Part shown: in pieces, positions 27,433 through 36,482 of the stretch
Layout: the number at the start of each line of letters is the position of its first letter
Numbering within the stretch: the first letter of the stretch is position 1
Origin: an uncultured Romboutsia sp.
Lineage (GTDB): Bacteria; Bacillota; Clostridia; Peptostreptococcales; Peptostreptococcaceae
Assembly (NCBI GenBank): GCA_937880075.1
Contig: CALFLM010000054.1
Coordinates: forward strand, 1-61,295
Reading direction: 5' to 3'
Length of the DNA stretch: 61,295 nucleotides
Position numbers and translations under genes: made by a program
The notes under the pieces: generated by a model
Told to the model about the DNA's origin: nothing
What the model saw: only the letters and a program-made list of their open reading frames with translations
Database searches by the model: none

Positions 27433-27653
27433 TCAAATCCTCCTTGGTAATTTTAAAGTTATTTAAATTTATTTGGGTGAATGTAGTATATAATGTAGTA
27501 TATTTATATAGATTATATCATTTATAATATATAAATGTAAAAGATTATATAAATAAAACATATTAGAGAGATTAATTATATATAATAAAATTTAAAAATA
27601 GATTATGATATAATATAATTATTGATATTTTTTAATCAAGAGAGGAGAAGGAC

Positions 27654-28409
27654 ATGAGTGAAATAAATTTAAAAATAGACAAGACAGTTGAATGGTTAAG
27701 AGGAAAAGTGAAAGAAGCTAACTGTAATGGTCTTGTAGTTGGAATATCAGGTGGGATAGACTCAGCAGTAGTTGCATATTTAATAAAAAAAGCATTTCCA
27801 AAAAATTCTATTGGAGTGATTATGAGTATAAAAAGTAATCCAAAGGATAGAGAAGATGCACTTAAAGTTATAAATGGATGTAAAATAGATTATATTGATT
27901 TAGATCTTACTTCTGAGCAAAGTATGATACTTGAGCAAGTTGTATCTAAATTAAAGGATAAAAATTTATACAAAGAAAATAATCTAAAAATGACAGACGC
28001 AAATTTAAGAGCCAGAGTTAGAATGAGTACTATTTATACTGTAGCTAATAATTTAGGATATTTAGTAGTAGGAACAGATAATGCAGCTGAAATACATACA
28101 GGATATTTTACTAAACACGGTGATGGGGGAGTTGATTTAATACCTTTAGCAAATCTTACAAAGAGAGAAGTATATGAATGGGCTAAAGAACTTGGAGTTC
28201 ACGATGATGTAATAAATAAAGCACCATCTGCTGGACTTTGGGAAGGTCAAACTGATGAAATAGAAATGGGTACAACTTATGATATGATAGATGCTGTTAT
28301 TGAAGGAAGACTAGATGAAGTGCCACAAAAAGATCAAGACGTAATAGCAAGATTGCATAGAATAAGTGAGCATAAAAGACATACAGCGGCAGCACCACCT
28401 AAGTTCTAA
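27654..28409 (+). CDS. nadE: NH3-dependent NAD+ synthetase
   Basis: It makes NAD+ from nicotinic acid adenine dinucleotide, ATP and ammonia. The PP-loop SGGIDSAV is at about residues 30-37, and GTDNAAEIHTGYFTKHGDGG (about 141-160) carries the substrate-binding positions; the C-terminus ends in HKRHTAAAPPKF, typical of the family. It lacks the glutaminase domain, so free ammonia is the donor. Length 251 aa. The ATG follows GAGGAGAAGG. It is monocistronic by spacing. Confidence 0.97.
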   Translation: MSEINLKIDKTVEWLRGKVKEANCNGLVVGISGGIDSAVVAYLIKKAFPKNSIGVIMSIKSNPKDREDALKVINGCKIDYIDLDLTSEQSMILEQVVSKLKDKNLYKENNLKMTDANLRARVRMSTIYTVANNLGYLVVGTDNAAEIHTGYFTKHGDGGVDLIPLANLTKREVYEWAKELGVHDDVINKAPSAGLWEGQTDEIEMGTTYDMIDAVIEGRLDEVPQKDQDVIARLHRISEHKRHTAAAPPKF

Positions 28410-28547
28410 TTTACTAAAATAAATATTTATGCTAAAATTTACAATGGAAATATAAAATATCTAAATATTAATTAATAATATGGGTAAATATGTAAATAAC
28501 AACCCTAAGATATATGAATTAATTATACGTATTAAGGAGTGGAATTT

Positions 28548-29270
28548 ATGGGACGTATAGGAAACATAATAAACAAAAAAGGTAAACAAGATGCTAAAAG
28601 AGCTAAAATATTCACTAAGCATGCTAGAGCAATAGCAGTTGCAGCTAAAGAAGGCGGAGGAAATCCTGATTACAATGCAGCATTAAAAACAGCTATAGAA
28701 AAGGCTAAAGCTGATAACATGCCTAATGATAATATAGACAGAGCAATAGCAAAAGGTGCTGGAGCTGGAGCTAACGAAAATTATGAAACAATAGTTTATG
28801 AAGGATATGGACCAGGGGGAGTTGCTGTTATAGTTGAAACTTTAACTGATAACAAAAACAGAACTGCTGGTAATGTAAGATACTACTTCGATAAAAATGG
28901 TGGGAACTTAGGAACTAGTGGATGTGTATCATTTATGTTTGACAACAAAGGACAAATATTAATAGAATCTAGTGATGATGTATCAGAAGATGAATTAATG
29001 GAAGCTTCTTTAGAAGCAGGAGCAGAAGATTTCATAACAGAAGAAGATGGATATGAAGTAGTTACTGCACCAGAAGATTTTTCAGCAGTTAGAGATGAAT
29101 TACAAGCTAAGGGATATGAATTTATATCTGCAGATGTTAAGTTAATACCTCAAACTACTACAGAATTAACTGATGAAACTCAATTAAAGATGATGAACAA
29201 ATTAGTTGACATGTTAGAAGACGATGACGATGTTCAAAATGTTTATCATAACTGGGAAATAGCTGAATAA
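28548..29270 (+). CDS. YebC/PmpR family protein
   Basis: A 240-aa member of the YebC family, once viewed as transcription regulators and now linked also to relief of ribosome stalling. The conserved start MGRIGNIINKKGKQDAKRAK and the blocks GGGNPDYNAALKTAIEKAKADNMP and YEGYGPGGVAVIVE (about residues 86-99) are clear; the acidic C-terminal part is normal. I chose the ATG at 28548 (MGRIGN), preceded by AAGGAGTGG. Codon use is strongly biased, suggesting high expression. A hairpin terminator follows. Confidence 0.96.
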   Translation: MGRIGNIINKKGKQDAKRAKIFTKHARAIAVAAKEGGGNPDYNAALKTAIEKAKADNMPNDNIDRAIAKGAGAGANENYETIVYEGYGPGGVAVIVETLTDNKNRTAGNVRYYFDKNGGNLGTSGCVSFMFDNKGQILIESSDDVSEDELMEASLEAGAEDFITEEDGYEVVTAPEDFSAVRDELQAKGYEFISADVKLIPQTTTELTDETQLKMMNKLVDMLEDDDDVQNVYHNWEIAE

Positions 29271-29282
29271 TAAATATTATTG

Positions 29283-29317
29283 AGATACATTTTTATACAC
29301 AAAAATGTATCTTTTTT
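29283..29317 (+). terminator. yebC terminator
   Basis: A 12-bp stem (AGATACATTTTT with AAAAATGTATCT) with a six-base loop is followed by T residues. Confidence 0.9.
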
Positions 29318-29457
29318 ACGCTTAAGGATATTATAATACTTTAAAAAATGTGGATAACTTCTGAATGTAAGTAATATCAATAAATTGGTTTTGAGCGTAA
29401 AAAAGATTTTGAGCAACGGACGAAGTCGTTGGCGACATGAGCGAAGCGAATTTTTTA
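29312..29457. repeat. Modular intergenic repeat, copy B
   Basis: Shares TTTTTTACG at its start, GTGGATAACTTCTGAATGTAAG (in parts) and GTAATATCAATAA with copy A, and CGTTGGCGACATGA with copy C. It contains a small hairpin (CAACG with CGTTG) and ends GAGCGAAGCGAATTTTTT. It occupies the gap between yebC and the MBL lipoprotein gene. Confidence 0.75.
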
Positions 29458-29528
29458 TGTATAAAAATATTATAAAATATATAGTTTTTAATATTAGAGT
29501 TTAGTAAATTTTTAAAGGGAGAAAGATT

Positions 29529-30752
29529 ATGAACAAGACATTAAAAAGTATAGTAATGACCCTTATTATATGTGTTTTAGGATACACTCAAATAGGGTGT
29601 CAAGCAGACAATATAAAAAATGAGAATCCACAAGTGGTAAAAGATTATAATAATCAAGATAAAGGCAAAGACAAAAATAATCAAAATAACAATGAAAGTA
29701 AAGATAATAACGATAATTTAACATCTAAAGTGGAAAATTTATCATCAAATGCAGAAATTCATTTTATAGATACAGGAAATTCAGATGCTATATTAATAAT
29801 AAAAGATAATAAAGCAGCTCTTATAGATGGTGGAGATAATGACGATGAAGCCTTAGTTTCATCATACATAAAAAAACAAGGTATATCTGAATTAGAATAT
29901 GTATTTGCAACACACCCACATGCAGATCATATAGGTGGATTAGATAGAGTTGCAAAAGATATAAAAATAAATAACTTATATGTAAGTAATGGAGATTCAG
30001 ATACTAAGACTTATAGAGATTTTATAAATGCGGCAGCAAGCAAAGGATTATATCCAAGTGTTCCATTACTAGGAAGTAAATTTGACTTATCAGGTTCTAC
30101 ATTTGAAGTGATATCAGTAGCTAATACTGATGATCCAAATAATAATTCAATAGTACTTTTATATACTAATGGAAATGATAAAATATTATTAATGGGAGAT
30201 GCAGAAAAAGACATTGAGCAAAAATTAAATGTAGGAGATGTGGACTTATTAAAAGTTGGACATCATGGTTCTCATAGTAGTTCATCAAAACCATTTATAA
30301 ATAAGGTAAATCCTGAATATGCAGTTATCCTAGTTGGTGAAAATAATAAATATGGTCACCCTCATAAAGAAACTATGGAAACACTTAAAGAAAAAGGGAT
30401 TGAGGTACATAGAAGTGATGAGTGTAAAGATATAATATTTACATCAACAGGAAATGGATTACAAGTAGATTGCAAAGAAGGAAGTTACAACATAGGTGCT
30501 AACTCTAAATATAATAAAACTGATAACATTGTAAAAACTGAAAGTAATACTTCATCTGTTCAAAATGAAGGTATGGGTAGTGACAATAATCAATATGAAA
30601 GTATAAGTATAGAGAATAATAAATCTGACGTTGTATACTGGACCAAGTCAGGTAAAAAATATCACAGTGATCCAAACTGTTCAGGAATGAAGTCACCTAT
30701 ATCAGGAACAATAAAAGAAAGCCAAAGAACACCATGTAGCAAATGTTATTAA
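29529..30752 (+). CDS. Lipoprotein with a ComEC-like metallo-beta-lactamase domain
   Basis: A 407-aa exported lipoprotein. The signal sequence ends at a lipobox (GYTQIGC, Cys at about residue 24), followed by an Asn/Lys-rich linker. The MBL domain (about residues 75-320) shows ATHPHADHIGG, GDAEKD and the GHHGSHSSSS motif, the set seen in the C-terminal domain of ComEC. The final 40 residues hold a motif YHSDPNCSGM...TPCSKCY, a Cys-rich module common at the ends of such proteins. It probably is a surface-bound hydrolase, perhaps a nuclease; the substrate is unknown. The ATG follows AAAGGGAG. Confidence 0.9.
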   Translation: MNKTLKSIVMTLIICVLGYTQIGCQADNIKNENPQVVKDYNNQDKGKDKNNQNNNESKDNNDNLTSKVENLSSNAEIHFIDTGNSDAILIIKDNKAALIDGGDNDDEALVSSYIKKQGISELEYVFATHPHADHIGGLDRVAKDIKINNLYVSNGDSDTKTYRDFINAAASKGLYPSVPLLGSKFDLSGSTFEVISVANTDDPNNNSIVLLYTNGNDKILLMGDAEKDIEQKLNVGDVDLLKVGHHGSHSSSSKPFINKVNPEYAVILVGENNKYGHPHKETMETLKEKGIEVHRSDECKDIIFTSTGNGLQVDCKEGSYNIGANSKYNKTDNIVKTESNTSSVQNEGMGSDNNQYESISIENNKSDVVYWTKSGKKYHSDPNCSGMKSPISGTIKESQRTPCSKCY

Positions 30753-30761
30753 TAATAAACC

Positions 30762-30800
30762 AAAAAGTATCTCTAAGAAATTTCTTAGAGATACTTTTTT
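30762..30800 (+). terminator. Terminator of the MBL lipoprotein gene
   Basis: AAAAAGTATCTCTAAGAAA is followed directly by its reverse complement, giving a perfect stem ending in six T residues. Confidence 0.93.
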
Positions 30801-30850
30801 AATAGAAAAATTATTTTTATCAGTGGATTAAAATTAATAATATTTAAAAT

Positions 30851-30881
30851 TTGCTTGAAGATCTATTGCTTATTCAAGCAA
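30851..30881 (-). terminator. Terminator of the DUF1540 gene
   Basis: TTGCTTGAA pairs with TTCAAGCAA; the minus-strand product is followed by AATTTTAAATATTATT. Confidence 0.75.
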
Positions 30882-30889
30882 TTTATGTA

Positions 30890-31210
30890 CTATTTGCATT
30901 TAAAGCTAGAACAATAAGTTTCTGATGCCGCGTTAGTTCTTGGTACAGATGTAGTTACACCTATATTACTAAGAACACATACTGTTTCAGCATTATTGAC
31001 ACAAGTTTTTACATTACATCCAATGAATGTATTATTACTAGAATTATCAGCACTACTAGTAAAACTTCCATTTGATTCCTCTACAAAAGTATTACAACAA
31101 GTATGAGTGCTTGTACGAGATTTCTTACCATTTATAGAAATTTTACTAGCATAGCACATACCACTATCATTATGACCGCAGTTATTTACATTACAGTTTA
31201 TACTGGACAT
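30890..31210 (-). CDS. Protein with two DUF1540 domains
   Basis: A 106-aa cysteine-rich protein made of two DUF1540 units, common in spore-forming clostridia. Unit 1 reads INCNVNNCGHNDSGMCYASKI with HTCCNTF; unit 2 reads IGCNVKTCVNNAETVCVLSNI with TYCSSF. Cys spacing is conserved between the units and suggests metal binding or disulfides. The ATG follows GGGAGG. It has its own terminator. The function is unknown; several homologues are linked to sporulation or stress, which is only suggestive here. Confidence 0.88.
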   Translation of the reverse strand: MSSINCNVNNCGHNDSGMCYASKISINGKKSRTSTHTCCNTFVEESNGSFTSSADNSSNNTFIGCNVKTCVNNAETVCVLSNIGVTTSVPRTNAASETYCSSFKCK

Positions 31211-31309
31211 ATAACTTACCTCCCAATAAATATTTTAATCTATAAGGAGTATGGACATATTTAAATAAAAATATAGCCAATAAATAAAAAAATATATAAT
31301 AATAAAAAC

Positions 31310-31335
31310 AGAGGAAAGTATAATACTATTCCTCT
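31310..31335 (-). terminator. Terminator of the 106-aa orphan gene
   Basis: AGAGGAA pairs with TTCCTCT with an extended inner stem; the minus-strand product continues with TTTTTATTATT. Confidence 0.75.
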
Positions 31336-31346
31336 TTATGGAAATT

Positions 31347-31667
31347 TTAATTTAAAGAAGAGAAAAGAGAATTAAATACATCTTCACTCATGAGTATTTT
31401 TGATATTAATGTAGATGCGGATGGATAAGGTTTTATTAGTGGACATATTTCAAAAAGTTTACTTTCATAGTCTGAAATTGATGATTTTACTCCTGATTTG
31501 ATTTGACTCTCAAATTCAAATGTAAAATCTCTTATCTTTAGAAAATCATCTAAAGTAAGTTTATAAAATACAGACGCTTTATGTTGAGGCTGTTTTAAAA
31601 GAATTAAGTTTTGTTTAAATTCGATAAAATCTAATCTATCGTAAATTATTCGAATATATGAACTCAA
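31347..31667 (-). CDS. Unrecognised 106-aa protein
   Basis: I do not recognise this protein. It starts at TTG with AGGTGGTG just upstream and ends before a terminator, so it is likely a real gene. The sequence is mixed alpha/beta and mildly basic at the start (IRIIYDRLDFIEFKQNLILL), with an acidic middle and a helical end (LISKILMSEDVFNSLFSSL). It has no signal peptide, Cys cluster or membrane segment. Confidence 0.65.
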   Translation of the reverse strand: MSSYIRIIYDRLDFIEFKQNLILLKQPQHKASVFYKLTLDDFLKIRDFTFEFESQIKSGVKSSISDYESKLFEICPLIKPYPSASTLISKILMSEDVFNSLFSSLN

Positions 31668-31821
31668 ACTATCACCACCTAAAATTATATTAAAAACATA
31701 CCTTATAATATGTAAAGATTATTAATATTGGAACAATAAAATAAAAAATACTAATATTTGGGATAAATTGTATAAAAAAATAAGGCATGGAAACAATAGT
31801 TGATATAAGGAGGTTATTTAT

Positions 31822-32424
31822 ATGTTCGAGAGAAAAGAACCCTTTCAATGGAAGATACCTATATTAATATTGACTGGTATATTAGTACTAAGTGGGGGGA
31901 TTTATGTGGGAGTAAAAACTAGAAAAGTAGAAGAGAAACCAGCATTTAATAATGAAACGATAAATGAAGAAAATGAAAAAGCTAAAGACTCATTTGGATT
32001 AAGTAAAAATTGTGAAATTTGGCTATATAATCGAAGTGAAGAAGGAAGTTTAATAGACTCAGAGCCAAGTATGATAGGAATTGTCCCAAAAGAATTACTA
32101 GACAAAACGAAAGAAGAAATAAGAACATACTTATCTGAGAAATATCCAGATAAAGAGATTGATAGTATAACACAACATCAAATAGTATTATCAGAAAAAG
32201 ATAACTTAAATGATACATCAAGAAGTAATAAATATTCTTTAGAAGTAGAAAATGGATTTATAGGACTTTATAAATATAATATAAATGGAAATAGAGAGCT
32301 AATAGAAAATACGGAAATCAAATTAGATTCTTTACCTCAGTCAGTTCAGGAAGAAATTCAAAAAGGTGTAGTTGTTGATACTCAAGATGATGCATATTCA
32401 AGACTTGAAAGTTTTGGAAGTTAA
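31822..32424 (+). CDS. BofC-like membrane-anchored protein
   Basis: A 200-aa protein with one N-terminal membrane segment (about residues 12-30) and an exposed domain. The C-terminal part (YSLEVENGFIGLYKYNINGN...LPQSVQEEIQKGVVVDTQDD) resembles the BofC C-terminal domain. In B. subtilis, BofC is a forespore protein that restrains SpoIVB, which is also encoded in this window at 15 kb. The match is by form and motif, so the function is inferred. The ATG follows AAGGAGG, and a terminator separates it from ruvC. Confidence 0.75.
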   Translation: MFERKEPFQWKIPILILTGILVLSGGIYVGVKTRKVEEKPAFNNETINEENEKAKDSFGLSKNCEIWLYNRSEEGSLIDSEPSMIGIVPKELLDKTKEEIRTYLSEKYPDKEIDSITQHQIVLSEKDNLNDTSRSNKYSLEVENGFIGLYKYNINGNRELIENTEIKLDSLPQSVQEEIQKGVVVDTQDDAYSRLESFGS

Positions 32425-32425
32425 T

Positions 32426-32456
32426 AAAAACAACCTAATATAAGGTTGTTTTTTTG
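32426..32456 (+). terminator. Terminator of the BofC-like gene
   Basis: AAAAACAACCT pairs with AGGTTGTTTTT and is followed by T residues. Confidence 0.9.
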
Positions 32457-32481
32457 TGTATACAAAAACTTATGATATAAT
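32454..32481 (+). promoter_or_regulatory. Candidate promoter of ruvCAB
   Basis: TTGTGT (32454-32459), a 16-base spacer and TATAAT (32476-32481) with the extended TGA immediately before it. It starts at the T run of the preceding terminator. Confidence 0.65.
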
Positions 32482-32565
32482 GTATTAGAACATAAGTTTT
32501 GCATATTTTGTAAAAAATATTATGTATATAAATAAATTTAAATTTTCTAGGAGGAAGCTGACAGT

Positions 32566-33075
32566 TTGATAATACTAGGTATAGATCCAGGAATAGCAAT
32601 AGTTGGATATGGAATAATAGAATACAAAAATAGCAAATTTAGAGTAATAGATTATGGAGCAGTAACTACTCCTGCAGGAATGGATGTATTAAAAAGATTG
32701 GAACTTGTTTATAAGGGAATAGATATGCTTATAAAAAATTACAATATAGATGAAGTAGGTATAGAAGAGTTATTCTTTAATAAAAATGTAAAAACAGCAA
32801 TCACAGTAGCTCAAGCGAGAGGAGTTACTATGCTTGCCTGTGCTCATAATAATAAACCTGTTTATGAATATACACCACTACAAGTAAAGCAAGGTGTAGT
32901 TGGATACGGAAGAGCTCAAAAAACTCAGGTACAACAGATGGTTACATCATTTTTAAATCTAAAAAAAGTACCAAAACCAGATGATGTGGCAGATGCTTTG
33001 GCGGTTGCAATTTGTCACGCACATGCTAATAAGTTAGAAAAAACGCTAAAAAATATAGGGGGAAGTTATGTATAG
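32566..33075 (+). CDS. ruvC: Holliday junction endonuclease RuvC
   Basis: It cuts Holliday junctions symmetrically in recombinational repair. The catalytic acids are seen in GIDPG (residue 6-7 region), EELFF and the C-terminal PDDVADALAVAICHAH. It starts at TTG with AGGAGG ten bases upstream. Length is 169 aa. It overlaps ruvA by 8 bases, so the two are translationally coupled. Confidence 0.97.
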   Translation: MIILGIDPGIAIVGYGIIEYKNSKFRVIDYGAVTTPAGMDVLKRLELVYKGIDMLIKNYNIDEVGIEELFFNKNVKTAITVAQARGVTMLACAHNNKPVYEYTPLQVKQGVVGYGRAQKTQVQQMVTSFLNLKKVPKPDDVADALAVAICHAHANKLEKTLKNIGGSYV

Positions 33076-33670
33076 TTATATAAAAGGAACAGTAGAAGAA
33101 ATCAACTTAGATTATATAGTAATAGATAATAATAATATAGGATATAAAATAAATGTATCTAGCAATACTATAAAAGATTTACATTTAGGAAATATGGCAA
33201 ATATTTATACTAAATTAATAGTAAGAGAAGATGATATGAGCCTTTGTGGATTTGCTACTAAAGAAGAGATGAAGATGTTTGAACTTTTAACTTCAGTATC
33301 AAAAATAGGACCTAAAGTAGGTTTATCCATATTATCATTTGCATCACCAGGACAACTAGGAGCATATATATTAAGTGAAGATGTAGCGAAACTTTCCAAA
33401 GCTCCAGGTGTAGGTAAAAAAACAGCAGAGAGAATAGTGCTGGAACTAAAAGATAAAGTAGATAAAAATAATGTTGAGTTTGAACCAACATTACTTTCAA
33501 GTGAACCAATAGCTATATCTAAAGATGAGGCAGTAGAGGCATTAGTGGCACTTGGATATTCATCATTAGAAGCTAAAGAAGCAGTTGATAAGTGTAAAAA
33601 GGATGGATTAAATACAGAGGATATAATAAAGAAATCTTTAACTTATATAATGAGTAAATCCTTAAGATAG
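33068..33670 (+). CDS. ruvA: Holliday junction helicase subunit RuvA
   Basis: It binds Holliday junctions as a tetramer and loads RuvB. The N-terminal OB fold (MYSYIKGTVEEI), the helix-hairpin-helix pair (VSKIGPKVGLSILS and APGVGKKTAERIVLELKDK) and the C-terminal RuvB-binding domain (AVEALVALGYSSLEAKEAV) are all present. Length 200 aa is standard. Confidence 0.97.
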   Translation: MYSYIKGTVEEINLDYIVIDNNNIGYKINVSSNTIKDLHLGNMANIYTKLIVREDDMSLCGFATKEEMKMFELLTSVSKIGPKVGLSILSFASPGQLGAYILSEDVAKLSKAPGVGKKTAERIVLELKDKVDKNNVEFEPTLLSSEPIAISKDEAVEALVALGYSSLEAKEAVDKCKKDGLNTEDIIKKSLTYIMSKSLR

Positions 33671-33687
33671 AAAGGAGATGAGTGTTA

Positions 33688-34704
33688 ATGTTTGATTTTC
33701 AAGGTGAAGATAGAATAATAACATCAACGATGCAAAATGAAGATGTAGATGTTGAAAATAGTTTAAGGCCGAAATCTTTAGATGATTATTTAGGTCAAGA
33801 AAAAGTAAAAGAGCAGCTTAAAATATTTATAGAAGCTGCAAAAAGTAGAAATGAACAACTAGACCATGTTCTTTTATATGGACCACCAGGTCTTGGGAAA
33901 ACAACATTAGCAAGTATAATAGCTAATGAGATGGGGGTAAATTTAAGAATAACATCAGGACCAGCTATAGAGCGTGCCGGAGACTTAGCAGCAATACTTA
34001 CAAATTTAAATGAAAATGATGTGTTATTTATAGATGAAATACATCGTATAAATAGAAGTGTGGAAGAAGTTTTATATTCAGCTATGGAAGACTTTTGTTT
34101 AGATATAATAATAGGAAAAGGACCATCGGCAAGAAGTATAAGACTTGATTTACCTAAGTTTACATTAATAGGTGCAACAACTAGAGCTGGTATGCTTACA
34201 AATCCACTTAGAGATAGATTTGGAGTTATATGTAAATTAGATTATTATACAGTTGATGAATTAGCAAAAATAGTAGTAAGATCATCAGAAATTTTAGGAG
34301 CAGAAATACAAATAGGTGGAGCAACTGAAATAGCAAGGCGTTCAAGAGGCACACCAAGAATAGCGAATAGACTTTTAAAAAGAGTAAGAGATTACGCTCA
34401 AGTTAGAGCAGATGGCAATATAACTGATGATGTTTCTAACAAGGCATTAGAGTTATTAGGTGTAGATAGCTTAGGACTTGATTATGTAGATGAGAAGCTT
34501 TTAATGACTATAATTGAAAAGTTTAGAGGAGGTCCAGTTGGACTTGATACACTAGCGGCATCTATAGGAGAAGACAGAAATACTATAGAAGATGTTTATG
34601 AACCATATTTACTTCAGTTAGGATTTATAAATAGAGGTCCAAGAGGAAGGATAGCTATGCCACTAGCATATGAACATCTTAATATGCATTATCCTACTAA
34701 ATAA
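33688..34704 (+). CDS. ruvB: Holliday junction branch-migration helicase RuvB
   Basis: The AAA+ motor of branch migration. Walker A (GPPGLGKTT), Walker B (VLFIDEIHR), the sensor region (GATTRAGML) and the C-terminal winged helix (GGPVGLDTLAASIGEDRNTIEDVYEPYLLQ) are clear. I chose the ATG at 33688, ten bases from AGGAG; a GTG at 33682 is too close. It encodes 338 aa. Confidence 0.97.
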   Translation: MFDFQGEDRIITSTMQNEDVDVENSLRPKSLDDYLGQEKVKEQLKIFIEAAKSRNEQLDHVLLYGPPGLGKTTLASIIANEMGVNLRITSGPAIERAGDLAAILTNLNENDVLFIDEIHRINRSVEEVLYSAMEDFCLDIIIGKGPSARSIRLDLPKFTLIGATTRAGMLTNPLRDRFGVICKLDYYTVDELAKIVVRSSEILGAEIQIGGATEIARRSRGTPRIANRLLKRVRDYAQVRADGNITDDVSNKALELLGVDSLGLDYVDEKLLMTIIEKFRGGPVGLDTLAASIGEDRNTIEDVYEPYLLQLGFINRGPRGRIAMPLAYEHLNMHYPTK

Positions 34705-34882
34705 AGAATAGACAGAGAAAATAATACTCGATAATTTTAAGTTACTTTAGTGTGTATACAATAAAGTAAATGGCTATAATTTCGAAAAAATACACATAAC
34801 ATATATTTAATAGGTCTATAGAAAAAATATACTTTTTTTGTTATTATGGTAACTGTATAAAATTTTGGAAAGGAAGTTTAAA

Positions 34883-35908
34883 TTGAAAACAAGCGACTTT
34901 TATTTTGACTTACCAGAAGAGCTAATTGCTCAAGTACCTATACTAGATAGATCAAGTTCTAGATTAATGGTACTAGACAAAGATACTGGAGAAATTGAAC
35001 ATAAAACATTTAAAAATGTAATAGATTACCTAAATCCTGGAGATTGCCTAGTTCTTAATAATACTAGAGTAATACCAGCAAGACTTATAGGTGAAAAAGT
35101 AGATACAGGTGGTAAGATAGAATTTTTATTACTAAAAAGAACTGAAGAAGATACTTGGCAAGCATTAGTAAAGCCAGGAAAAAGAGCAAAAATAGGAACT
35201 AAGTTTTCTTTTGGAAATGGAAAGCTTATAGGAGAAGTAGTAGGCTTAGCAGAAGAAGGTTCTAGAATAATTAAATTCTATTATGATGGAATCTTTGAAG
35301 AAGTTTTAGATGAACTTGGAAATATGCCCCTACCTCCATATATAACAGAAAGATTAGAAGAAAGAGAAAGATATCAAACTGTTTATTCTAAGCATAATGG
35401 TTCTGCAGCAGCACCAACAGCTGGTCTTCATTTTACAAAAAAGTTACTTCAACAAATAAAGGATAAGGGTGTAGATATAGCATTTGTAACCCTTCATGTT
35501 GGACTTGGAACTTTTAGACCAGTTAAGGTTGATGATGTATTAGAACATGAAATGCATTCAGAATATTATATGGTAGATAAAGAGGCTGCACAAAAGATAA
35601 ACAATGCTAAGAAAAATGGACATAACGTAGTTTGTGTAGGAACAACTAGTTGTAGAACAGTAGAGTCAGCAACTAATGAAGAAGGGATAATAGAAGAAAC
35701 TAGTGGATGGACTAATATATTTATTTATCCAGGATACAAATTTAAAATGGTAGATAAACTTATAACTAACTTCCATTTACCAGAGTCAACATTAATTATG
35801 TTAGTAAGTGCACTTTCTAGCAAAGAAAATGTATTAAATGCTTACGAAACTGCGGTAAAAGAAAAATATAGATTCTTTAGTTTTGGAGATGCTATGATTG
35901 TGAAATAG
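34883..35908 (+). CDS. queA: S-adenosylmethionine:tRNA ribosyltransferase-isomerase
   Basis: It adds the epoxycyclopentane moiety (from SAM) to 7-aminomethyl-7-deazaguanine in tRNA to form epoxyqueuosine. The start is best read as TTG at 34883, which gives the usual KTSDFYFDLPEELIAQ opening, with GGAAAGGAAG upstream; an upstream TTG at 34865 would overlap that ribosome binding site. Conserved blocks include SAAAPTAGLHFTKKLL and HVGLGTFRPV. Length is 341 aa. It begins a queA, psiE-like, tgt, yajC run. Confidence 0.97.
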   Translation: MKTSDFYFDLPEELIAQVPILDRSSSRLMVLDKDTGEIEHKTFKNVIDYLNPGDCLVLNNTRVIPARLIGEKVDTGGKIEFLLLKRTEEDTWQALVKPGKRAKIGTKFSFGNGKLIGEVVGLAEEGSRIIKFYYDGIFEEVLDELGNMPLPPYITERLEERERYQTVYSKHNGSAAAPTAGLHFTKKLLQQIKDKGVDIAFVTLHVGLGTFRPVKVDDVLEHEMHSEYYMVDKEAAQKINNAKKNGHNVVCVGTTSCRTVESATNEEGIIEETSGWTNIFIYPGYKFKMVDKLITNFHLPESTLIMLVSALSSKENVLNAYETAVKEKYRFFSFGDAMIVK

Positions 35909-35935
35909 TTAAATAGAGAATATATAGGGGGTACT

Positions 35936-36436
35936 ATGAAAAATATAGATAAAAGTAATATATCACTAAAAGTAGCGTATATATTTGAATCAATATTAGC
36001 CATGGTAGTTTTAATAGCAGTATTTCTAGGAACTATAGACGTTTTAAGAATGATATGGACGGCATATATAGTTGAATATCATACTCCTGTTGCATATAGT
36101 CAATTAAATGATATACTAGCACAAATACTTCTTTTAGTTATAGCTATAGAGTTTGTAGTTATGCTATCCTTGCATATACCAGGAACGATAGTAGAAGTTT
36201 TATTATATGCAATAGCAAGAAAAATGTTATTACTTCCGAAAAGTGGAGGTATGTTAGAAGTATTATTAGGTGTAATTGCAATAGCTGGATTATTTACAAT
36301 CAGAAAATATTTATTGACAAAAGACAATAGTAATATGAATATAACAAGTATACATTATGATAGTGATGACGATGATATTATAGATGCTAAAGACCCTATA
36401 GAAGATGACAAAACTTTAGATAAAGCAAATATATAA
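35936..36436 (+). CDS. PsiE-like small membrane protein
   Basis: A 166-aa membrane protein with about four segments (residues 15-40, 60-80, 83-100 and 105-125) and an acidic C-terminal tail (DSDDDDIIDAKDPIEDD). It resembles the phosphate-starvation-inducible PsiE family in topology and in the middle block, but conservation is low. It lies 27 bases after queA and 46 bases before tgt, so it is in the queuosine operon. A role in queuosine metabolism is not implied by its sequence. Confidence 0.65.
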   Translation: MKNIDKSNISLKVAYIFESILAMVVLIAVFLGTIDVLRMIWTAYIVEYHTPVAYSQLNDILAQILLLVIAIEFVVMLSLHIPGTIVEVLLYAIARKMLLLPKSGGMLEVLLGVIAIAGLFTIRKYLLTKDNSNMNITSIHYDSDDDDIIDAKDPIEDDKTLDKANI

Positions 36437-36482
36437 ATTTTAATATAGATAAACAAAAGACTAGATTAAGGAGACAAAAAAC

